NCBI GenBank assembly: GCA_020445415.1
Contig: JAGRGP010000067.1
Location: 1 to 57,930 of the forward strand
From: Gammaproteobacteria bacterium
GTDB taxonomy: Bacteria > Pseudomonadota > Gammaproteobacteria > Chromatiales > Chromatiaceae
DNA: 57,930 bases
Direction of reading: 5' to 3'
Below the pieces are notes generated by a model, which did no database searches, was not told the origin of the DNA, and was given only the letters and a program-made list of their open reading frames with translations. This document shows positions 17,585 through 26,777 of this stretch, piece by piece. Both the position numbers and the translations under genes were made by a program. Numbering within the stretch: position 1 is the first letter of the stretch; every line of letters starts with the position of its first letter.

Positions 17585-18721
17585 TTGGAAAGCATCACTC
17601 CGGCGAAAGAGAAAATCCAGTTTCCCTGCAGCAATTGCGGGGCGCTACAGATCTATTCACCGGGGTCCGGTCAGCTCCGCTGCGACTATTGCGGCCACAG
17701 CACGCCCATCAGGCCCAGCCTGGAGGACATTCGCGAATACCCTTTCCGTGAAGCACTGCAGGAGCTGGAAACCACCGCCCCGGTCGACGATGTAGTCTCG
17801 GCGCAATGCGAAACCTGCGCTGCCCAGTTTGCCTTCGAAGAGAACGTGTATGCCGGTGAATGTCCGTTCTGCGGCACTCCCATCGTCACAAAAACCGGTG
17901 AACGTCGGCCCATTTCCCCTCGATCGCTGATTCCCTTCCGGATTGCACAAGACCAGGCTAAATCTCATTTCCGCAACTGGATTAAGAACCTGTGGTTTGC
18001 TCCCGGCGATCTGAAAAAGTATGTTCGGGAAGATACTCGGCTGGCTGGTGTCTACATCCCATACTGGACCTACGATAGCGATACCACAACGGCCTACCGT
18101 GGTGAACGGGGTGACACCTATCAGGTTCCCAGGCAGGTCGTCAGCGTGGAAAACGGACGCCGGGTAGTACGCACCCGGATGGAGACACGGGTCCGTTGGA
18201 TACCGGCACAGGGCACCGTGTTTCAATCTTTCGACGATATCTTGGTGGGCGCCAGCCGTTCACTACCGCGAACCATTCTAGACTCCCTGCAACCTTGGAA
18301 TCTCTCGGAACTGGTACCATATAACGAAGCCTACCTGAGCGGATTCCGTAGCGAGGTCTACCAGATCAGACTGGATCAGGGGTTCGATATCGCGGCGGAG
18401 ATCATGAATGGACTGATCCGCAATCAGGTCGCTCGGGATATCGGTGGAGATTTCCAGCGAATTCATCACCTGGAAACCCGGCATAACCGGGTAAGTTACA
18501 AACACCTCCTGTTGCCGGTGTGGTCGGCGGGATTCCGTTTCCGGAGCAAAACCTACCGCTTTGTGATCAACGGACAAAGTGGCAAAGTAAAGGGAGAGAG
18601 GCCTTATAGCGGCTGGAAGATCGCCGCCGCAGTAGTCGCCGGAGGTGCAATGCTGGGAGTTTTCCTGTGGCTGCTTTGGGAGTCAGGCGCCCTGGAACAG
18701 GCGACCCGCGGTTACTACTAA
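17585..18721 (+). CDS. Zinc-ribbon membrane protein (YdjG-like)
   Basis: 378 residues. Two zinc ribbons stand at the N-terminus: C-x2-C near residues 15-18 paired with CDYC near 33-36, and CETC near 76-79 paired with CPFC near 94-97. A central soluble beta-rich region follows (YIPYWTYDSDTTTAY, LLLPVWSAGFRFRSK), then a single C-terminal transmembrane helix (AAAVVAGGAMLGVFLWLLW). The layout resembles zinc-ribbon membrane proteins such as Bacillus YdjG that recruit SPFH proteins under membrane stress. The only available start after the preceding stop is TTG 17585, without an obvious ribosome site, so translation may depend on coupling to the SPFH gene 38 bases upstream. Confidence 0.82.
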   Translation: MESITPAKEKIQFPCSNCGALQIYSPGSGQLRCDYCGHSTPIRPSLEDIREYPFREALQELETTAPVDDVVSAQCETCAAQFAFEENVYAGECPFCGTPIVTKTGERRPISPRSLIPFRIAQDQAKSHFRNWIKNLWFAPGDLKKYVREDTRLAGVYIPYWTYDSDTTTAYRGERGDTYQVPRQVVSVENGRRVVRTRMETRVRWIPAQGTVFQSFDDILVGASRSLPRTILDSLQPWNLSELVPYNEAYLSGFRSEVYQIRLDQGFDIAAEIMNGLIRNQVARDIGGDFQRIHHLETRHNRVSYKHLLLPVWSAGFRFRSKTYRFVINGQSGKVKGERPYSGWKIAAAVVAGGAMLGVFLWLLWESGALEQATRGYY

Positions 18722-18738
18722 TCAGGAGAAGCGACAAC

Positions 18739-19536
18739 GTGAAGTATGGTGACAGATTCGATTCGCTTCTGACTGCCGTCCGCCTAGGGGCAGATCAAGA
18801 ATTGATGAGCCGCTTCAACCGGGCGGAGGTTCGTTACAAAGCGGATGGATCCACGCTAACCGATGCGGATATCGCCATGAACCAGTGGCTGATCCGTGAG
18901 CTGGGAGAGCGATTTCCTGATTACAGCGTCCTGTCCGAAGAGATGCCGATCGAGGTTCAACAACAAAGGCTGGCGGCGGCCGAGCCTGGACTTTGGGTGA
19001 TAGATCCACTGGATGGCACCAGCAATTTCGCCGCGGGACTACCCTACTTCGCTGTCTCCATGGCGTTGATGGAAGAAGGCCGGGTGAGTTTCGCGCTGGT
19101 CTACGATCCCGTCCGCCGGGAATGCTTTCATGCCCGGCCCGGCCAGGGCGCCTGGGTGAACGAACGACGCCTGATAGCACCATCAAGCCAACGGTCGCTG
19201 CGCCGGGCAATTGCCTTGGTAGATTTCAAACGCCTGCCCACGGAGCTGGCTCAGCGGTTGGTCGCGGCTCCACCCTATGCCTCGCAGCGCAGTTTTGGCG
19301 CGGTGGCCCTCGACCTCTGCTGGTTGGCTGCCGGCCGCGCCCATATCTATTTACACGGACAGCACAATCTGTGGGACTATATCGCTGGCCTGAGCATACT
19401 GCGTGAAGCGGGGGGGCGGGATCAAACCCTGGAGAGCATGGAAAGCCAGCCGTTCGATATCCAACCGCGCTCCAGCGCCGCCGCCCTGCATGCGGAGCTC
19501 TTTCGGGAATGGTGTGATTGGCTGGGGCTGCATTAG
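18739..19536 (+). CDS. Inositol monophosphatase family phosphatase
   Basis: 265 residues, the normal family length. All metal-site motifs are present: LSEEMP (Glu ligand), DPLDGTSNF (DPxDGT loop) and the C-terminal WDYIAGLSILREAGG (WD-x-x-A-G). The fold hydrolyses small sugar or polyol phosphates or 3'-phosphoadenosine phosphate with Mg2+. Members include SuhB and CysQ, and the substrate here cannot be assigned. GTG 18739 is used because AGGAGAA is nine bases upstream. It follows the zinc-ribbon gene by 17 bases and probably shares its transcript. Confidence 0.88.
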   Translation: MKYGDRFDSLLTAVRLGADQELMSRFNRAEVRYKADGSTLTDADIAMNQWLIRELGERFPDYSVLSEEMPIEVQQQRLAAAEPGLWVIDPLDGTSNFAAGLPYFAVSMALMEEGRVSFALVYDPVRRECFHARPGQGAWVNERRLIAPSSQRSLRRAIALVDFKRLPTELAQRLVAAPPYASQRSFGAVALDLCWLAAGRAHIYLHGQHNLWDYIAGLSILREAGGRDQTLESMESQPFDIQPRSSAAALHAELFREWCDWLGLH

Positions 19537-19884
19537 CGGGACGAGCGCAGGAGGGGCACCAAGGTCCGTCGCATTCACCGTCTGATGAACGACGGAGCAT
19601 CGTCGCCCCATTGACGTAACTGTTGGGAAACTCAAAAATAGCCCGGGTGATCTTCACCGGTCCGGCAACGCGGCACTCAGCGGTTGTGCTGCCGGGCTCG
19701 GGGCTCGCATATCGGGGGCAACGCAGAAAAACCACTGAGAAGGCGATAGCCCACCACTGGCACCGCCGAAAGCCGGAACTATACCCCGTCGAACGGAAAT
19801 GGGTGACCGTGGTCTATATTCTGGGCCGAGCGTTATCATCGAGGCCGGCTAACCGGGACATCCGGGAAGAAATGGGAGATTGTT
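19537..19884. other. 348-bp intergenic region before htpX
   Basis: No convincing gene was found; the overlapping open frame through it continues into htpX in another frame. It presumably holds the htpX promoter; a TATATT box at about 19814-19819 is possible. No clear sigma-32 heat-shock consensus was recognised. Confidence 0.4.
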
Positions 19885-20769
19885 ATGCAGATTCTGTTGT
19901 TTCTTGCCACCAACGCCGCGGTGTTGATCCTGATCAGCATCGTCTTCAGTCTCCTGGGAATAGACGGCATCCTCCAGGCCAACGGAGTGGACCTAGATCT
20001 CCAGGCACTGTTAATCATGTCTGCGGTCATCGGCATGAGTGGGTCTTTCATCTCGCTGTTAATGTCCAAATGGTCGGCGAAGCACTCCATGGGGGTACGA
20101 GTGATCGAGCAACCTGGCAACAGTGCCGAGCGCTGGCTGGTCGATACGGTTACCAGGCAGGCCGGGCAAGCGGGAATCGGCACACCCGAGATCGGCATCT
20201 TCGACCACCCACAACCCAATGCCTTTGCCACCGGCATGAACCGCAATAACTCACTGGTGGCGGTCAGCAGCGGTCTGCTACAGCACATGGACCGCAGCGA
20301 AGTAGAAGCGGTATTGGCACACGAAATCAGTCACGTGAGCAACGGAGACATGGTAACCATGGGGCTGGTTCAGGGTGTGATCAATACCTTTGTGGTGTTT
20401 TTCTCGCGGATAGTGGGACACCTGGTGGACCGCGTGGTATTCAAGAATGAGCGGGGCTACGGTCCCGGGTATTACATCGCCTCGCTGGTAGCCCAGCTGT
20501 TTCTCGGGTTGCTTGCCTCGGCCATCGTCATGTGGTTTTCCCGCTGGCGGGAGTTTCGGGCCGACGCCGGAGGCGCCTCCCTCGCGGGGTCGCGTAACAT
20601 GATCGCGGCGTTGCGCCGGCTGCAGGCCGTGCATCAACCACAGGATCTGCCCGATCAATTTGCCGCTTTCGGTATCTCCGGGGGATTTGGGGAGGGTCTT
20701 AAGAAACTGTTTTTGAGCCACCCGCCGTTGGAAGAACGGATCCGTGCCCTTGAGGAGGCGGCTCGCTAG
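19885..20769 (+). CDS. htpX: Membrane zinc metalloprotease HtpX (M48)
   Basis: 294 residues, typical for HtpX. Two N-terminal transmembrane helices (LLFLATNAAVLILISIVFSL and LLIMSAVIGMSGSFISLLM) precede the zinc site HEISH (HExxH), and a downstream EFRAD supplies the third ligand. Two further helices lie between them (INTFVVFFSRIVG, LVAQLFLGLLASAIVMWFSR). HtpX degrades misfolded inner-membrane proteins together with FtsH. The C-terminal FLSHPPLEERIRAL motif is conserved. GGGAG lies before the ATG. Confidence 0.96.
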   Translation: MQILLFLATNAAVLILISIVFSLLGIDGILQANGVDLDLQALLIMSAVIGMSGSFISLLMSKWSAKHSMGVRVIEQPGNSAERWLVDTVTRQAGQAGIGTPEIGIFDHPQPNAFATGMNRNNSLVAVSSGLLQHMDRSEVEAVLAHEISHVSNGDMVTMGLVQGVINTFVVFFSRIVGHLVDRVVFKNERGYGPGYYIASLVAQLFLGLLASAIVMWFSRWREFRADAGGASLAGSRNMIAALRRLQAVHQPQDLPDQFAAFGISGGFGEGLKKLFLSHPPLEERIRALEEAAR

Positions 20770-20777
20770 GATCAAGA

Positions 20778-21005
20778 CTAGGCGTTTGGGCGCTTGTCAT
20801 CCAGCGCGCGGATGCGCTGCTCGTAATCCTCGCGGGAAAGTTCGCCCCGTTCCAACCGTTGTTGCAACGACTTGCGTAATAGTTCCCTACTCAGGGGATT
20901 GTGCCGCTGTTTTGACCGGGCCCAGGAGATTCCGAGGACGATTCCTCCCAACGCGCTTCCCCAAAAGGCGAGCATCGCCCAAACACCAAACCCGTTACTG
21001 CTCAT
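20778..21005 (-). CDS. SHOCT-like short membrane protein
   Basis: 75 residues. One N-terminal hydrophobic helix (WAMLAFWGSALGGIVLGIS) is followed by a charged tail ending in a SHOCT-type motif (QQRLERGELSREDYEQRIRAL). SHOCT motifs are common short C-terminal oligomerisation or anchoring units. ATG 21005 lies within the end of greB (11-base overlap), so it is co-translated with greB. Convergent with htpX, eight bases apart. Function unknown. Confidence 0.75.
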   Translation of the reverse strand: MSSNGFGVWAMLAFWGSALGGIVLGISWARSKQRHNPLSRELLRKSLQQRLERGELSREDYEQRIRALDDKRPNA

Positions 21006-21495
21006 AGGCCACCGCCATGACCCGGTACACAACCCTGCCACCCGGGGTGAGGACTTCGACTGTATCGTCCACCCGGCGCGCCATCAACGCCCGGGCCAAC
21101 GGTGAATCCACGCTGATGTAGGCCGCATTCAGGTGATGCTCGTCGGGTCCCACAATCCGGTAGCGCCGCGCTTCCCCGGAACCATCTTCCAAGGTAACCC
21201 AAGCCGCGAAAAACACCTGGCTAAGGTTATCCGGAGGCACGGAAACCACCTTAAGTCCAGGCATTCGTTGTTGTAGATAGCGGATACGCCGGTCAATCTC
21301 TCGCAACTCTTTCTTCCGGTAAATATACTCCGCATTCTCCGAACGGTCTCCCTCCGCCGCCGCCGCGGCAAGGGCTTTGACCACCTCCCGGCGGCGCGTC
21401 CAGATTGCCTGCTGCTCCGCCTGCAAGGCAGCGTAGCCCGCCCGGGTTATATAGGGCGAGCGGGATGGAGGCTGTGTATGCCCTGGCCTGTTCAC
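20995..21495 (-). CDS. greB: Transcription elongation factor GreB
   Basis: 166 residues. The N-terminal coiled-coil has the acidic tip DRSENAEYIYRKKELREIDRR, whose Asp/Glu pair reaches the RNA polymerase active site to stimulate transcript cleavage. The C-terminal FKBP-like domain has SVDSPLARALMARRVDDTV and a VLTPGG motif. YIYRKKELREID is typical of GreB as opposed to GreA. The start codon is GTG 21495; the ribosome site is weak. The SHOCT gene overlaps its end. Confidence 0.93.
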   Translation of the reverse strand: MNRPGHTQPPSRSPYITRAGYAALQAEQQAIWTRRREVVKALAAAAAEGDRSENAEYIYRKKELREIDRRIRYLQQRMPGLKVVSVPPDNLSQVFFAAWVTLEDGSGEARRYRIVGPDEHHLNAAYISVDSPLARALMARRVDDTVEVLTPGGRVVYRVMAVAYEQ

Positions 21496-21674
21496 ACCGT
21501 CACTTTATGCCCTGTTCGCGTAATTGGCTAGACACCCGTGATCGGACTTCAGCACGGCTGGTCGAACACCGCGGGCCGGTTGAGTGAACGCGCCAAGCCG
21601 CTTTTTCACCTCTCCGAACCGAGTGCCTGCGGAGGATTCAACGGCTCCCCCCGGAAACCGATTGAAAAAGATCA

Positions 21675-21703
21675 TTGAATTACCTATCCTTGGGTTTTAC
21701 TGC
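21675..21703 (+). promoter_or_regulatory. Candidate promoter of the mcd-ecm-meaB genes
   Basis: TTGAAT (21675-21680) and TACTGC (21698-21703) are 17 bases apart, 38 bases before the mcd ATG. The -10 match to sigma-70 is poor. The same TTGNAT-N17-TACTG(C/T) arrangement occurs ahead of the H4MPT operon. Position is good, sequence support modest. Confidence 0.35.
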
Positions 21704-21741
21704 ATTGCAGCATCTCGACCCGACAGTATTAGGGAGATCCT

Positions 21742-23475
21742 ATGACCGATCAATCAATTAGCGCACCACAGCTCATGCAACGGGCTCGAGACGCCCTGGC
21801 TACAACGGACAAAGCCCTGGAAGCGGCGGTCACCAGTTTGCGGGATCATGTAGTGATAGAAGGGCGGATCTCGTCTACGAGGCTCGATGACTACCAGCTG
21901 GTCTCCTACGATACGGCGCTCTCCGCCGCCGAAGCGGCCGGAGCCCGCTTTGTCCTCGACTATGCGGACCGGGCCCGGCAACAATCCGCCGATCCCCAAG
22001 GCCCCCTGAGCCTCGAAGAACGCTGCGCCTTGATATTCACCGCCGAAGCCATCGAATCCATTCGCGCGCGTCTGGAATTGCGCCCACAGGACTACGGGTT
22101 AACCCGTCAGCAGCTCGCCAACACCCTCGACAGTGAGGCATTGCAGGCATTTTGCACGGAACAGCTAGCCGTGGAACGCATCGCCGACCTGGGTAAATTG
22201 GTTGCCGAGGCCGATGGGCGTACGGGTGCCTACCTGTTGGATGAAGACCACGAAATGATGCGTGACACCTTCCGCAAGTTTGCCACCGATGTGGTGATGC
22301 CGTTGGCAGAAGAGATACACCGGCACGATCTGATCATCCCCGATGAGATCTTGGAGGGCCTTACCGAGCTGGGCTGCTTCGGACTCTCCATCCCCGAACG
22401 TTATGATGGCCTTCAGCCCGATGATCGAGAGGACAACATGGGTATGATCGTGGTCACCGAGGAGCTCTCAAGGGGCTCGCTGGGTGCGGCGGGAAGCCTG
22501 ATCACCCGACCCGAGATCCTCTCCCGCGCCCTGCTGAAAGGCGGCACCGAGGCACAGAAAGAGAAGTGGCTCCCCCGGCTGGCGGCGGCCGACCCCTTGT
22601 GCGCGGTCGCGGTTACCGAGCCCAATTACGGGTCGGACGTAGCGGGCATGCGGTGCAAAGCCACCCGGACCGAGGGAGGCTGGCTGATCAACGGCGCCAA
22701 GACATGGTGTACCTTTGGTGGCAAGGCCGGGGTTTTATTGCTGCTTGCCCGGACCGATCCCGATCTCTCCAAGGGGCACAAGGGACTTTCCATGTTTCTG
22801 GTGGAGAAACCCTCTTCGAACGGCCATGAGTTCAAACATGAGCAGGAGGGGGGTGGTGTCATCACCGGTAAGGCAATCGCGACAATCGGATACCGGGGCA
22901 TGCACTCCTACGACGTGTTCTTCGACAACTATTTCGTACCGGATGATAACCTGCTCGGCGGGCCCGAGGGTGAAGGCAAGGGGTTCTACTTCACCATGGC
23001 GGGGTTTTCCGGAGGACGTATCCAAACCGCTGCCCGAGCCGTGGGCTTGATGCAGGCGGCTTTCGATCGAGCCATCTCCTACGCCTCGGAACGGGTCGTT
23101 TTTGGCAATCCCATCGGCCACTATCAACTGACTCAGGTAAAGCTTGGCCGCATGGCTGCCTACCTGTTGGCCAGTCGTCAGTTTACCTACTCAGTGGGTC
23201 GCCTGATGGATGAGGGCAAGGGCGGCATGGAAGCAAGCATGGTGAAATTCTTCACCTGCAAAACCGCGGAATGGGTGACACGGGAGGCCCAGCAGATCCA
23301 TGGAGGAATGGGCTATGCGGAGGAAACCGCGGTGAGCCGGTTCTTCCTGGATGCGCGGGTGCTATCCATCTTCGAGGGAGTCGAGGAGATCCTGGCACTG
23401 AAAGTCATTGCCCGCTCGCTGATCGAGCGCTCGTTGATCGAAAAGCAAGGTTCGGTGCAAGCCAACGCCACCTGA
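21742..23475 (+). CDS. mcd: (2S)-methylsuccinyl-CoA dehydrogenase
   Basis: 577 residues, far longer than ordinary acyl-CoA dehydrogenases (about 390) and matching the Mcd subfamily, which has an extra N-terminal helical domain of about 170 residues. Core motifs are AVTEPNYGSDVAGM (FAD contact), NGAKTWCTFGG, GYRGMHSYDVFFDNYFVP and QIHGGMGYAEETAVSRFFLDARV. Mcd oxidises methylsuccinyl-CoA to mesaconyl-CoA in the ethylmalonyl-CoA pathway, passing electrons to ETF. The assignment is strengthened by ecm, meaB and ccr directly downstream. GGGAG stands before the ATG. It begins the EMC block after a 246-bp gap from greB. Confidence 0.92.
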   Translation: MTDQSISAPQLMQRARDALATTDKALEAAVTSLRDHVVIEGRISSTRLDDYQLVSYDTALSAAEAAGARFVLDYADRARQQSADPQGPLSLEERCALIFTAEAIESIRARLELRPQDYGLTRQQLANTLDSEALQAFCTEQLAVERIADLGKLVAEADGRTGAYLLDEDHEMMRDTFRKFATDVVMPLAEEIHRHDLIIPDEILEGLTELGCFGLSIPERYDGLQPDDREDNMGMIVVTEELSRGSLGAAGSLITRPEILSRALLKGGTEAQKEKWLPRLAAADPLCAVAVTEPNYGSDVAGMRCKATRTEGGWLINGAKTWCTFGGKAGVLLLLARTDPDLSKGHKGLSMFLVEKPSSNGHEFKHEQEGGGVITGKAIATIGYRGMHSYDVFFDNYFVPDDNLLGGPEGEGKGFYFTMAGFSGGRIQTAARAVGLMQAAFDRAISYASERVVFGNPIGHYQLTQVKLGRMAAYLLASRQFTYSVGRLMDEGKGGMEASMVKFFTCKTAEWVTREAQQIHGGMGYAEETAVSRFFLDARVLSIFEGVEEILALKVIARSLIERSLIEKQGSVQANAT

Positions 23476-23520
23476 CCGGCGGTCCAGGCCAGCAGTTTAC
23501 AATCGGAACGGAGGATTCTC

Positions 23521-25539
23521 ATGATGAGCACGGACAACAACAAGGTCAAGCGGGACAAACCCTGGCTGATGAGAACTTACTCCGGCCACTCTTCGGCCCA
23601 GGCATCGAATCAGCTCTACCGAACCAATCTGGCCAAGGGGCAGACCGGGCTATCAGTCGCTTTCGACCTGCCGACCCAAACCGGATATGACGCGGACCAT
23701 CCGTTGTCCCACGGTGAAGTGGGTAAGGTTGGCGTGCCGATCGGCCATATCGGGGACATGGAAGCCCTGTTCGACCAGATCCCCCTGGACCGGATGAATA
23801 CCTCCATGACCATCAACGCCACGGCGGCCTGGCTGTTATCGCTTTACATCGCTGTCGCGGAACGCCAAGGGTTTTCCCAGTCGGCATTGCAAGGCACTAC
23901 TCAGAATGACATCATCAAGGAATACCTCTCCCGGGGCACCTATATCTTTCCTCCTGAGCCCTCGGTCCGCCTGACCACCGATATCATCAGCTATACGGTG
24001 GAAAATATTCCGAAATGGAATCCCACCAATATCTGTAGCTACCATCTCCAAGAAGCCGGCGCCACACCGATGCAGGAACTCGCCTATGCATTATCCACGG
24101 CCACCGCGGTTCTCGATGCCATCCGGGAGCGGGGCCGCTTGGATGCGGCCGCCTTCGCCAATGTGGTGGGCCGGACCTCTTTCTTTGTCAATGCCGGTAT
24201 CCGTTTCGTCGAAGAGTGTTGCAAGATGCGAGCGTTTGTCGCGCTATGGGAACGCATCGCCAAGGAACGGTATGGTGTGGACGACCCCAAACTGAGGCGT
24301 TTTCGCTACGGGGTGCAGGTAAATTCCCTCGGCCTAACCGAATCCCAGCCCGAAAACAATATCCAGCGCATCGTCTTGGAGATGCTGGCGGTGACACTTT
24401 CCCGAAATGCCCGCGCGCGTGCTATCCAACTACCCGCCTGGAACGAGGCCCTGGGGTTGCCCCGTCCCTGGGATCAGCAATGGGCATTGCGCATGCAACA
24501 GGTGCTCGCAATGGAGACCGACCTGCTGGAGTACGGGGATATCCTGGATGGCTCCCCAATCATCGAGGCAAAGGTGCGCGCTCTCATGGAGGGAGCCGAG
24601 GTCGAGATGCAACGGGTGGCCGAGGAAGGCGGCATGGTGCAGGCGGTGGAAACCGGCTACGTGAAACGGCAGCTGGTAGCCAGCCACACCGCCCGCATGC
24701 GGGCCATCGAAAACGGTGAACTGAAGATCATCGGGGTCAACTGCTATACCGAAACTGCCGAGTCGCCCCTAACCGCAGGTAGCGATAGCGGTATCATGAA
24801 GGTCGACGCCGCCGCGGAACGGATGCAGATCGAGCGCTTGCAGGCATTTCGTGCCGCCCGCGATGCTGGGGAGGTCGGCATCGCCTTGCAGGCCTTGGAA
24901 GATGCCGCCAGGCAGGGGGATAACATCATGCCCGCCTCGATTCGCTGCGCCCACGCTGGCGTGACTACCGGAGAATGGAGTGGCGTTCTAAGGAATATAT
25001 TTGGTGAATATCGGGCCCCCACCGGAATCGATATCTCCGGTGCCGCAGTGGGTCGGGCCGACCGGGTAGCGGAACTTCGTGAACAGACTCGCCGTACCGG
25101 CGAGGAGTTGGGACGACCACTGAAGATCCTGGTTGGCAAACCCGGACTGGACGGGCACAGCAATGGCGCGGAACAGATCGCGGTCAAGGCCCGGGATGTG
25201 GGCTTTGAAGTAGTGTACGAGGGCATCCGCTTGACCCCCGAGCAGATCGTCAAGGCGGCCGAGGAGGAAGGAGTCCATCTGATCGGACTATCCGTGTTGT
25301 CCGGCAGCCACCTCGAATTGGTCGAGGATGCCATTGCCCGGCTTTCCAGCTTGGGGCTCACCGATATCCCGGTCATCGTCGGCGGAATCGTTCCACCCGA
25401 GGATGAACAAAACCTCAAGGCCCGGGGTATAGCCGCGGTATACACACCAAAGGATAGCGACATGAACCAGATCATGGCGGACCTGGTCAACATCATTCGT
25501 GAATCCAATGGCCTGAAACGCTTCGAAAACGCTGCCTGA
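23521..25539 (+). CDS. ecm: Ethylmalonyl-CoA mutase (B12-dependent)
   Basis: 672 residues (or 671 from the second ATG at 23524). The catalytic TIM-barrel domain starts with KPWLMRTYSGHSSAQASN and GLSVAFDLPTQTGYD, as in MeaA/Ecm. The C-terminal cobalamin domain from about residue 535 has the DGHSNG motif (D-x-H-x-x-G, His binds cobalt) and GLSVLSGSH. Ecm converts (2R)-ethylmalonyl-CoA to (2S)-methylsuccinyl-CoA. Distinction from methylmalonyl-CoA mutase rests on the single-chain MeaA-like length and N-terminus, and on neighbours mcd and ccr. It lies 45 bases after mcd, and its stop overlaps the meaB start (TGATG). Confidence 0.93.
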   Translation: MMSTDNNKVKRDKPWLMRTYSGHSSAQASNQLYRTNLAKGQTGLSVAFDLPTQTGYDADHPLSHGEVGKVGVPIGHIGDMEALFDQIPLDRMNTSMTINATAAWLLSLYIAVAERQGFSQSALQGTTQNDIIKEYLSRGTYIFPPEPSVRLTTDIISYTVENIPKWNPTNICSYHLQEAGATPMQELAYALSTATAVLDAIRERGRLDAAAFANVVGRTSFFVNAGIRFVEECCKMRAFVALWERIAKERYGVDDPKLRRFRYGVQVNSLGLTESQPENNIQRIVLEMLAVTLSRNARARAIQLPAWNEALGLPRPWDQQWALRMQQVLAMETDLLEYGDILDGSPIIEAKVRALMEGAEVEMQRVAEEGGMVQAVETGYVKRQLVASHTARMRAIENGELKIIGVNCYTETAESPLTAGSDSGIMKVDAAAERMQIERLQAFRAARDAGEVGIALQALEDAARQGDNIMPASIRCAHAGVTTGEWSGVLRNIFGEYRAPTGIDISGAAVGRADRVAELREQTRRTGEELGRPLKILVGKPGLDGHSNGAEQIAVKARDVGFEVVYEGIRLTPEQIVKAAEEEGVHLIGLSVLSGSHLELVEDAIARLSSLGLTDIPVIVGGIVPPEDEQNLKARGIAAVYTPKDSDMNQIMADLVNIIRESNGLKRFENAA

Positions 25540-26528
25540 TGCTAGCCCAACGCGCCTTGCCTGATCCCGATACCCTAGCCGAGTCTGTCTCGGGCCGGGA
25601 CCGATCGGCAGTAGCGCGCGCGCTCAATCTGCTCGACGATCGACGGCCCGAGGCCAGGCAGCGGGCAGCACGCCTGCTGGCTACACTGCCCAGGGAACGG
25701 TTATATACCCAGGGCCATCTAATCGGCCTAACCGGACCCCCGGGAGCCGGCAAGTCGTCACTGACTGCTGCCCTCATCACGGTCTGGCGACGGCGTAACC
25801 TCAAGGTCGGCATCCTTGCCGTTGACCCTTCCAGCCCGATCAGCGGCGGCGCGCTGCTGGGAGACCGACTGCGCATGCTCTCCGGGCAAGCCGATTCCCA
25901 AGTATTCATCCGGTCTCTGGCCTGCCGGGGGGAATATGGAGGTTTGAGTGCCGAAGTCTGGCCCATGAGCCTGGTAATGCTGGCTGCCTTCGACATCGTG
26001 CTCGTGGAAACCGTCGGCGTGGGACAGAAAGAGATTGATGTCTCCAAATTGACGGACACCACCTGTTTCGTTGCCCAGCCGGCCTCGGGGGACAGTATTC
26101 AGTTTCTGAAAGCCGGGATCATGGAGGTTCCTCATGTGTTGGTCGTGAATAAAGAGGATGTTGGAACGGCTGCCCGTAAGACCCTGGCCGAACTACGCGC
26201 CAGTCTCCGCTCCAACCCAGATGCCGGGGACTGGCAGGTACCCGTCCTATCGGCCAGCGCGGCGCGCGGCAGTGGCATCGAAGCATTGGCCGATAGCCTC
26301 TCCGACCATCGCGACTGGCTGCAACAAAACCGCTTGCTGAAACCACGCCGTCACCGGTTTCAGGCCGAATGGATCATCAAGCGGCTGCACGAGGAGTTCG
26401 GGTGGTTCGGTATCCGTGCCCTGGGAGGCGAACAAGACCTACTCGCCCAGCTGACCACCGAACAGGAATCCCCCTTTGCCCAGTATGACGCGCTTAGGGA
26501 ACGGCTTTTGATGAATTGGAAAACTTAG
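25539..26528 (+). CDS. meaB: MeaB G-protein chaperone of the B12 mutase
   Basis: 329 residues. The P-loop GLTGPPGAGKSSL is followed by VDPSSPISGGALLGDR (switch region), ETVGVGQ (DxxG-equivalent region) and NKED for guanine recognition. The C-terminal dimerisation arm has a typical FQAEW-x-x-KRLHEEFG. MeaB loads and protects adenosylcobalamin in acyl-CoA mutases, here presumably the adjacent Ecm, to which it is translationally coupled by a TGATG overlap. Confidence 0.95.
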   Translation: MLAQRALPDPDTLAESVSGRDRSAVARALNLLDDRRPEARQRAARLLATLPRERLYTQGHLIGLTGPPGAGKSSLTAALITVWRRRNLKVGILAVDPSSPISGGALLGDRLRMLSGQADSQVFIRSLACRGEYGGLSAEVWPMSLVMLAAFDIVLVETVGVGQKEIDVSKLTDTTCFVAQPASGDSIQFLKAGIMEVPHVLVVNKEDVGTAARKTLAELRASLRSNPDAGDWQVPVLSASAARGSGIEALADSLSDHRDWLQQNRLLKPRRHRFQAEWIIKRLHEEFGWFGIRALGGEQDLLAQLTTEQESPFAQYDALRERLLMNWKT

Positions 26529-26777
26529 TTATTGTGGGGTATTGACCATGTACCTGTTACCCTACCCCGGCCAACCTGGAGGCGCATTCCTCGATGGGAA
26601 AGCCGGCTGCAATTCGAATCTGGGAGGAGACCAACAACAACAATGCGGGAGATACCAGAGCCTATCGGTGACTCGCTTATCGAGCCCGGGGGGACGCGGT
26701 TACCCGTACAGGATGAATAACGGGATTTTTTAAATCTCATCGGTTCACGAGAAGATTTTTCTAAGAGAGGTAGAACG
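26529..26777. other. 249-bp intergenic region before ccr
   Basis: Two overlapping open frames of about 60 codons occur here, but neither has a recognisable family or ribosome site. The AT-rich stretch at 26723-26736 (GGGATTTTTTAAAT) may belong to a separate ccr promoter, which would let ccr be controlled apart from mcd-ecm-meaB. Confidence 0.35.

Noticed and set aside
19623-20249. Long plus-strand frame running into htpX
   Set aside because: It is in another frame from htpX, lacks a fold signature and is rich in Arg/His as expected for a shadow frame.
23521-25539. Methylmalonyl-CoA mutase
   Set aside because: Single-chain MeaA-like length and N-terminus, plus neighbours mcd and ccr, favour ethylmalonyl-CoA mutase; a biochemical test would be final.
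26532-26733. Two overlapping small open frames between meaB and ccr
   Set aside because: No ribosome site, no recognisable family and frames overlap each other; most likely non-coding promoter region.
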